Part shown: positions 56,500 to 64,000 of the stretch, piece after piece
Layout: each line of letters opens with the position of its first letter
Numbering within the stretch: the first letter of the stretch is position 1
Origin: Platerodrilus igneus
Lineage: Eukaryota; Arthropoda; Insecta; Coleoptera; Lycidae
NCBI GenBank assembly: GCA_036346225.1
Contig: JARFIW010001082.1
Location: 3,286,001-3,350,000, forward strand
Reading direction: 5' to 3'
Length of the DNA: 64,000 nucleotides
Notes under the pieces: model-generated
Seen by the model: only the letters and a program-made list of their open reading frames with translations
Told to the model about the DNA's origin: nothing
Database searches by the model: none
Position numbers and translations under genes: made by a program

Positions 56500-58262
56500 C
56501 AAATTCAAAATGTGATATGTTTTAAAATTCTTGATTTTACTTATTTGCAAACAAATTTAATGAGATATGAGTAGAAGGGCCCCACATATTACCCTACATT
56601 GACTGAACACTGGAGTATGGTGAGCTCATGATAACTCAGTTTATTATGTATATGCCTTTTACCTTGCATAAATTAATACAAAAGTTATAGACCCGTTTAC
56701 CCTTTACAATCTAATTTATATTCAGAATAAAATTTAGTAAGTTTTAAATACACCCTTTTTCAATATTTAAATAACCCCAATAAATTGTCCAGTACATGTA
56801 CCTTTTCCAATAAGTTTATATAACCATAAATAAACCTCAAAATTCACCCACACAGCACCAACATTTTACAAAAGTTTATCAGATAACAGAAATTTGAAAT
56901 AAATTACCTGAAGAATGCTTCAGGCTTCCATTCCTTCGACGACTATCACCAGAATCCCTTGTGACCATGCGCTGTGATACACAACTATTCACAGACAATA
57001 ATCCCAATTGCGAGCGAAGCGCCTCGTTTCAAAGTACCATTCCAAAACAGCATACAATTCTGATTGTTTGTGAAGCTAACCCCACGTATATTATACTTCC
57101 ATTTATTGATTTTGTAGCTTAGTATAGTAGTAGCCAGACCTCTATTAATTTAATATACACTACTCGTATTTTGCGTTAATAAATAGAAAGCCACTACTAA
57201 TAATTTAAACGTGCTAGCTATATATTGACTGTTTTATGAACATATCTAATACTCACATAACAAAAACTCTACTATAATGTTGGTCTACTGTAGTAAAATA
57301 GTATAAAAGCGACGAGAAGACAAAGAAACCCTGAATAATTTCCGTTCAGTATTTATATTAGTTCAAAATGCTACCCCCGGACACACTTCACGTGAAAAGC
57401 TTATTTTCAAATTTAGATCGTACAAATTTTGATACAACCGTGTTGAAAATTCCTGAAATTTACTCCGTCCACGTTCCGCACGTATGCGAAATCGCTCCCA
57501 CCTGTCGCGTTTGTCTACATTTGAGAAACTGTCGGTTCTTGGCCAATGATAATATACCTGTCGTCATAAAACTCCGCCTGTACTATCTTTGTCTCTGTCT
57601 GATGGATGTCTGCTGTCGCGTTTAAAACCCCACTTGAGTTATAGAAAATCGATATTGTTGACAGCTCAACTCCACTCCACGTGTATTAGTACGTGCGTTT
57701 TCAATATCAATGCTATTATAACTGTCTCTATCTGTAGTATATATCCGATCGCGCATTTCCCATGCTCTTTAAGAACTTTGTTAGCTTGTTATTCAAACCA
57801 AACTTACGGTTGAAAATATTTTCTATGAAATCTTGTCTTAATATGCTTATAATCTCGACGAATGTAACCTTTTTTAAAGACGCAGGTGTTTGTTAAATAT
57901 CGACCGTTTACCACAACAATTCTTAAATTTTATATTTCGTCGTATCCGATACAACTGACGTTTGCTTGTTACTAAGAAAACTTTTGCCTTGGAATTATTG
58001 ATTTTCTTACCCTAGTGGGTTTTCTTATGCCTTTACGTGTTGGAACAATAAATTATAGTTAATTATGCGTATTCTATTTGTTTTAAAACTGTTTTTCTTT
58101 ATGTACTTTTAACCTTTCAATCATTAATTATAAAAATACGTCAATACTTGTCCGTTCTCCCTAAATGAATCAAATAAATTTTGCGCGTAAATAATTTGTT
58201 CTTTTCTCTATACAGGGTGGTTGAAATGTTATTGTTTACCCCAAGTTTAATCCTTTGAATCC

Positions 58263-58268
<6 letters not shown>
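56500..58268 (+). repeat. Direct repeat D1 (LTR-like)
   Basis: A ~1.75 kb non-coding block ending CCACAACA before (TA)n. It shares with D2 a series of segments in the same order: TATGGTGAGCTCAT, ACCTGTCGCGT, AAAACTCCGCCTGT, AGAAAATCGATAT, and TCTATACAGGGT near the end. GTATAAAAGCGACG at 57302 with TTCAGTATTTAT downstream is a possible promoter. Diverged; probably LTRs or solo LTRs of an old family. Confidence 0.55.

Positions 58269-58306
<38 letters not shown>
58269..58306. repeat. (TA)n tract
   Basis: Left border of the palindromic block. Confidence 0.95.
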
Positions 58307-58312
<6 letters not shown>

Positions 58313-58337
58313 AATTAACGACCTCTGGTTTAATACT

Positions 58338-58829
58338 ATTCAGTTTTTCTTCTATGGGTTATAGGTCCTGTTTAAAAAAATAATAAAAGGCGTACTCTTT
58401 TTATTCCATCTGAATTTTCGAGTATATTTGTACTCTTGGTCACAGATTAAATAGTTGAGATTGTGTAATTACTGGCATGTGTAACAGGAAACATTTTTAA
58501 AAAACTATTTAGAACAATTACAAAATTGACAGTTTCTGACAAATGACATATAAATTAAAACATTTGTATATAAACATGCAAACTAAACTAGAGTCTCTAG
58601 AGTCTCTAGTTTAGTTTGCATGTTTATATACAAATGTTTTAATTTATATGTCATTTGTCAGAAACTGTCAATTTTGTAATTGTTCTAAATAGTTTTTAAA
58701 ATGTTTCCTGTTACACATGCCAGTAATTACACAATCTCAACTATTTAATCTGTGACCAAGAGTACAAATATACTGAAAATTCAGATGGAATAAAAGAGTA
58801 CGCCTTTATAAACAGCCTATAAATGAAAC

Positions 58830-58834
<5 letters not shown>
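58338..58834. repeat. Near-perfect palindrome, ~500 bp
   Basis: Arms 58338-58598 and 58599-58834 are inverted copies with few differences; the inner ~210 bp of each arm are almost identical, for example CTGGCATGTGTAACAGGAAA and its reverse. There is virtually no loop: the centre is ACTAGAGTCTCTAGAGTCTC. TA tracts flank it on both sides. A transcript would fold into a long double-stranded hairpin. Confidence 0.95.

Positions 58835-58871
<37 letters not shown>
58833..58871. repeat. (TA)n tract
   Basis: Right border of the palindromic block. Confidence 0.95.
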
Positions 58872-58872
<1 letters not shown>

Positions 58873-59349
58873 TGCCGTGTTAGCCTATAAAGACCTCGCC
58901 AAAGTAAAAACATTCGAGCCCAATGTTAGGCCGTCATAAATTGCCGTGGAACCTTCTGGTCAGCTTCTGGAACTTCTTAAAAATCGTTCGAGCTCATGCT
59001 CTAGTACCTCGCCAGTTTACAAAAAAATTTTAATTTTCAAAAATATAAAACTTTCACAAAATTTTCCTTACCCGCTTTCTGCTCTATCAAATTAATTTCT
59101 TCCGCCGCTTCCCTGGCTAGCTCAGCTGGGCTTCTTCTCGTATAAATAAATTTACTCTCATTTTATTTACCGTTCACACACCATTCAAATAAAATCACAA
59201 AATAATACAACAATCATACAATATTTATTAACCACTATTTACAAATAATAATATTCATAGTTATTTACAGTTCGGTGCTCAAGTTACACCTCAATAAATG
59301 CTACCTTTGTCAAGTCGTTGTTTTTAAAATTGAAATTTCTAACACATTT

Positions 59350-60905
59350 AAAGCAACAGGAGTAAATGGGCCCTAAATAATACCTTCTCTTTGTATTACT
59401 ACACTGGAATATGGTGAGCTCATAATAACCCAGTTTATAAATGTATGCTTTCCACTTTGCATACTATTACTACAAACTTAAAAAAAAACCATGTACTCTT
59501 AACAATTAAATTTAAATTCATCAAGCAATTCAATAAGCTTTACGTACACCTTTTGTTTTATATTCAAAACACCATATTAATAGTCAGCTATATGTATCCT
59601 TTTCAATACGTAAAATACCACAAAATACCCATTAAAGTTCACTCTCACACATCACAATTTTAACAGTTAATAACAAAAAAAACAGCAAATTCAAATGCGT
59701 TACCTAGAAAAACTTGAAGATTTCATCTCCATTGACGATGTATTATGTTCCTGAACCCCTCGGCCAATTGGTTTTCCGTGCGGCCCCACAAGATGTTTTA
59801 AAGATGACCACAATCTAAGTTGCGCTTCCTGCTACCCATCGAATATCAATTTTAATATCCAAATCCATGTATATTACACTTGTTTATTATCGCATTTTTA
59901 ATTTACGAGCTTGTATTCGTTAAACCTCAATTAAATTTAAATAAACTCGACACTAACCGCGTCTCAAAGTATAAGGTCACAACCAATTTAATACTGATGT
60001 TTAATAATTTTAATACTTACAAGCTTCGTCAGTCGCTTTTTGTATGTCGTTATGCGATGCAAGATTAAAAAATAAAAAGACCCTTATTAATTTAGTTCCC
60101 GCATTTATATCATCCAGTTAGGCCCCTTTGGCCACACTTTGCCCGAAATACCTAATTGTAAAATTATATTTCTCCAAATTTTGTCTAACCGTTTTAAGCT
60201 TCTAGAAATATCCTCGCGTCACACGCTATTTCAACAAAACTATCACAACCACCTGTCGCGTGCTTGTGTATTCTCAAACTAACTATTTCGACCAATCATA
60301 CATTTCAGTGACGTCTTAAAACCCCGCCTGTGATATCTCTATTCCCGTCTTATGCATATTTGATGTCGCATTCTAACCTTGCTTGTGTGGTAGAAAATCG
60401 ATATAGCTGCCCGCGTCCACGTGGATGAGTACGTGCTTTGCGACTGTCGGTTGAACAATATTCTTTGAAACTTGTCTTGTTATGCTCCAAAATACATAGA
60501 AGTCGACTTTTCAAAACATGCAGGTGTACAATTAACGAACGTTTAAAATAACAATTCTCGGGTTTACGTTTCATGGTATTCAACCCAACCGATATATTTG
60601 TTTGTTACAACGAAAGCTATTCGCCTTGGATTTATTGATTTTACATGCTCTGCTGCATTTTCTGACGTTATAACCCCTTAAATTAAACTACATTAAATTA
60701 ATAATTAATTTCCAGTGGCTTATAAAGTTAATTTTCTTTATGAACCTATTAACTTTTAATCCGTAATTATACAATTATGTCAATACTCATTTATTTAAAT
60801 TAAATAAATAAAATTAATTTTGCCCGTAAATATTATGTTCCTTCCTCTATACAGGGTATTTGAAATTGCATCGTTGACCACCAAATTTATTCCTTTAAAA
60901 CCACT

Positions 60906-60908
<3 letters not shown>
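59350..60908 (+). repeat. Direct repeat D2 (LTR-like)
   Basis: A diverged copy of D1 in the same orientation, ending CCACTACA before (TA)n. Shared segments include ATATGGTGAGCTCATAAT, CACCTGTCGCGT, AAAACCCCGCCTGT, AGAAAATCGATATAG and CTATACAGGGTATTTGAAAT. No coding sequence. Confidence 0.55.

Positions 60909-60940
<32 letters not shown>
60909..60940. repeat. (TA)n tract
   Basis: About 31 bp of TA dinucleotides after D2. Confidence 0.95.
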
Positions 60941-60944
<4 letters not shown>

Positions 60945-61331
60945 CATATTATAATTTAAAACCCCTGACAACAACGATCTTTCACTCTATTTTAAAAACA
61001 AAATATTTATTCGTGAACAACATACCACAAATACAAATTGAAAACGACAAACTTATATAAAAAATATTCAAAAACAATCCAGAGTAAGGAAAAACTTCCC
61101 ATGGCCGAGATTGCATTTCCTCTTTGAACAGTTATACCAATCCGTTGGTTAAGTATGAACGAGATCTCGAATCACCAGCATGTACAGCCAACAATCCTCA
61201 GAGTTTGTTTATGAAATTCACGGCATCATCGCACCAGGGCCCCAGTGTTTCAACAGCGAATGGAAAAATTAAATGGTGATCTCGCACTGAGATATAACTG
61301 CTGACTTTCGCAGAAGCAACGTTCTTTGCTA

Positions 61332-61889
61332 CTACACCGGCTTCCCTTGAAGAAATGTCAATGTATAACGGGGCAAGCGAATCAGACACAGTAGCATCCT
61401 ATAAAACGCATTGTCTATTTGTCTAGGAATTAATGTTATTCCATCAGCCCGTTTCTCGTCTTCTCTAAAAATTTCAGGTGGCTCCAATCGGTTCGGGATT
61501 TTGACAGAACTCAGACTGTGCATTATGATATTATTGATTTCTTGATGTCTGTAGTGTCGTCCAGCACTCTTCGTACATTTTAGGCCATGGTGTCCATAAT
61601 TATCAACTTTTTCACCACATACACATGTGTGTTGTGTACATAACTTACAGCCTAACCAAAGTTCAATTGAAATTCGTAATGAATTATTATCTAAAAGCGT
61701 CCGCGAAGGTAGTGCCACCAACATGGTTGGATTCCGATTTTTTAAGGCAAGACTAATTGCTTTCTGACCTTTAGATTGTTGTTGTATATCTTTCATTAGA
61801 CGCGACAAGTTAATGTTATCCCACAAACGTTGGACTGAAGGAATTGGCGAGGGAACTGAATTCGGATTTAGTATTGTCCAATTTTCCAT
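61332..61889 (-). pseudogene. C-terminal endonuclease-like domain of the RT element
   Basis: An open stretch of 185 residues: CVCGEKVDNYGHHGLKC (CCHC), GRHYRHQEINNIIM, LEPPEIFREDEKRADGITLI. It ends early, where related proteins continue through a conserved W-D-T motif; a frame break near 61400 explains this. Confidence 0.68.
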
Positions 61890-62363
61890 TGCTTCCTTAA
61901 TATATGTCTGTACTAGGTAAGTTTAACACCGAATTGACGAGATTCCAGACACCATAAACTGAAGATATGAAGGTGGGTAAAATTAGATCATGTATTCGTC
62001 TGACACCGGTTCCTCTAAAACATATAGGAAGAAAAGCAAGCGGATATTGGTCAGATGACAAAGAGCAGTTGATTAGAGTTTCCAAAGTTAACTTACACTT
62101 CATATCCATTTCTCTAACAAAGGAATTGGAAAGCCAACAAAGCAATGTCCTCCTCAAATAAGTTAGACACAGCAAAACAATGACGTCGAAAGTAATAAGC
62201 GATATGAAGATTCTTGAGCTCCTTTCATCGGCCAAAAACGAGACCCAATCTCAATGAGCTTATTATCATACACAGCTGCGCATGATCTCTGTGTAATGGG
62301 AGCTCCAAGGAGAGTCACATCGGTTAAACATTTAATTCGCAGTGACAAATTATCGAAGCATTG

Positions 62364-62627
62364 TTAAATAGATTGGTCAATTTCTCCAGGAAAGTATAAT
62401 TCGCATTTAGCAAGATTAACGGCTAAACCAAACTTTTCACAATCAGCAATGATCGTTGAAATATCATGGAGCACATCTTTTGGATCACCTCCTAATGTGC
62501 CATTGTCTAAATAGAACATGACAAAATCGGAAATCATATTCTCAATAACTGACTGAATTGACATGCAAAAAAGTAAAGGACCTCCCAGGTCTCCTTGTTG
62601 GCAATCAGTCTCCAACGGAATTGTCAA
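62364..62627 (-). pseudogene. Reverse transcriptase palm fragment
   Basis: QQGDLGGPLLFCMSIQSVIE and VMFYLDNGTLGGDPKDVL correspond to the RT motif with QGDPLGPLLF and the catalytic YLDDGTLGG. The second catalytic Asp of LDD is Asn, so polymerase activity is lost. Downstream residues CELYFPG also match the family. Confidence 0.82.
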
Positions 62628-63342
62628 GCAACCAAAAGTAAGAAGAGAGGGTTGTGCGTAAGCTTACCAGATGAACGGAAAAAGCTCTGGTGTCATAATC
62701 TTTACACTGTGGAGAGGTTTATCCCGGTGAACCGAGTTAAACGCATTTTTTAAAATCTATTTTCAGTAACATTTTGTTGGTATCATTGTGAAGTTCTAGG
62801 AAAGTCCGAGTTGAATGAAATTTTGCTTCGCAGTCACTCCTGGTGCCAAAACCTAGTCGACGTAGTCTTAATTTTGTGGTTGTCTCCACAAACAGCTAAA
62901 AACCCTTCTTTTGCTGCGTAATGTCATTCCTACTGCAATGGAGCAAATTCCTCCATCTTTTTTGTTGAGGAAGCAGAGACTAGCACCATATAATATTGGG
63001 GTAATTGTTTCATTTACCTTTCCAGCAAGAAGGAGATTACAAAAATTGGTAAGTGAAGTGAGTAAGCGAGATCCAACATCACCGTTACCAGTCCCTAATA
63101 GGTCCTTTAAATGTTACGACCAAATACCGTCAATTCCTGATCCAGATCCGTTGCAGGAAACGAGGATGGCTTCTATGACCTCTGTTTTGGTTACCCCAAA
63201 GATTTCGATACAATCTGAAATTGTTGGACTTGGATAATTCAAGGCAGAAGAGGCAGAGGGGTGTTTATCCAAAAGCTTCTCTTAAGTATCCTGATTGACT
63301 GGCGACAACGCTTCGGACAACGCGACAATCTAACTTTTGAAA

Positions 63343-63822
63343 CTACTGTTTGACAAGTCCGTAAATGTTTTTAATTTTCAGCGTGATATAGCTGTTTTCG
63401 GTACCGTTAATATTCTCCTTCACTGGTCTTGCCAAAGATTTCTTCTTGGAGAATTGGGGCACACACAGACATGTGAAAACAAAATTGAAGAGAGAGCTCC
63501 AAGATTGTAGATTGTTCTCCTTGGTACAATTGTCTAAGACGGTACCAAGTTTTAAAGCAGCAGAGAATCTTGCTCCTTTTGGGATTCGTTTAAGTACTTT
63601 GATGGAGATCTTCTTCTCTACAATTTGTTTTATTACTGACTCAAATGTCGGTGCAGCGACTTTAATTTCCCTCAAATCACGGCGAGCCTTGCCTATGTGA
63701 ATTTTTAAAAAACTTTGACCATTATATTGTTTTTGATAAAAGGAGTCTGGACAGTGGGGACAAGAAAGCTTTTCAGAGAATGACGCTGATATTGCTGTTG
63801 CGAGTTGGATATTGATTCGCAA
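63343..63822 (-). pseudogene. N-terminal finger and conserved block of the RT element
   Basis: Contains CPHCPDSFYQKQ...LKIHIGKAR, a C2H2-like finger with the last His lost, then VLKRIPKGARFSAALKLG and SWSSLFNFVFTCLCVPQ, a region conserved before the RT in this element type. It is in the same frame as the PHD-like finger just upstream. Confidence 0.7.
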
Positions 63823-63985
63823 TTAGGGCAGAGCCAGGGTTTCCCAGATAAGCCTAGCGTAATGACCTCATGATCCTAAAATCCCGCACAGAGGGAGTGG
63901 TACCAACACGAGCAAGAATCGTATTGGATCCACTGTTCCGAAATATTTCCTTTTTTACATGGGCACAAAATGTCATCAATTTTAC
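63815..63985 (-). pseudogene. PHD-type finger (degenerate)
   Basis: In minus sense: DDILCPCKKGNISEQWIQYD, then SCSCWYHSLCAGF, a stop, and WLCPNC. This is the C4HC3 order of a PHD finger (C.C...W..CD.C..WYH..C.G......W.C..C), with one Cys replaced by Tyr and a TAG inside. PHD fingers read histone tails, and some LINEs carry them near the N-terminus. Confidence 0.72.
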
Positions 63986-64000
63986 AAATCGAGAGTGAGA

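Larger units (their letters stand above)
61190..64000 (-). mobile_element. LINE-like reverse transcriptase element with PHD finger (degenerate)
   Basis: Minus-strand element running out of the window on the right. From N to C: a PHD-type finger (63985-63815), a C2H2-like finger (about 63765), a central conserved block with KRIPKGARFSAALKLG, RT pieces with CQQGDLGGPLLFCMSIQ and YLDNGTLGG at 62627-62364, and a C-terminal part with CVCGEKVDNYGHHGLKC and KRADGITLIPRQ. The last resembles the CCHC plus RH..PD pattern of restriction-like endonucleases of R2-superfamily LINEs, with PD changed to AD. Clade assignment is tentative. Confidence 0.72.

Overview
The window looks like AT-rich insect nuclear DNA, built mostly of transposable elements around one host gene. 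No prokaryotic operon, rRNA or intact tRNA was seen. The organism cannot be named below insect level from this sequence alone.

Host gene. Eight exons of a MYT1/ST18-family C2HC zinc-finger transcription factor lie on the minus strand, in order 19153-19081, 19024-18984, 18552-18358, 18212-17285, 17232-17052, 16861-16716, 1552-1299 and 1245-1008. Splice signals and phases agree at every junction. Two CPTPGC zinc fingers come first, then a Ser/Pro/His/Ala-rich tail. The exons before the first finger and after 1008 are outside the window or were not recognised. A 15.2 kb intron (1553-16715) is filled with retroelements.

Region by region. 1-765: 3' end of a copia element. 3457-7101: two solo LTRs of one family in opposite orientation. 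7179-14105: a young LTR element with 2.15 kb near-identical LTRs but a gutted pol. 20232-37813: a run of solo LTRs bounded by (TA)n tracts, with an RT-less gypsy remnant (27.8-30.8 kb), a long-TIR DDE transposon (31.5-32.95 kb) and a THAP gene fragment (35.7-36.1 kb). 37872-40804: no recognisable gene, with a GC-richer patch at 38.5-39.4 kb. 40805-56494: one gypsy-type element carrying, after its integrase, a macrodomain and a CCCH zinc finger; its macrodomain is split by two nested insertions. Insertion A (44845-51347) contains a SINE and a nearly complete RTE-type LINE. Insertion B (51476-55942) is an R1-like LINE. 56500-60940: two diverged direct repeats flanking a ~500 bp near-perfect palindrome. 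61190-64000: a degenerate LINE-like reverse transcriptase element with a PHD-type finger at its N-terminal end.

What stands out: (1) the integrase-macrodomain-CCCH architecture; (2) LTR ends that carry extra copies, up to five in tandem, of a primer-binding-site-like unit; (3) a SINE and a LINE sharing the same 3' tail; (4) three gypsy-type elements that each lost their reverse-transcriptase core; (5) the palindrome at 58.6 kb; (6) repeated use of (TA)n tracts as LTR boundaries.
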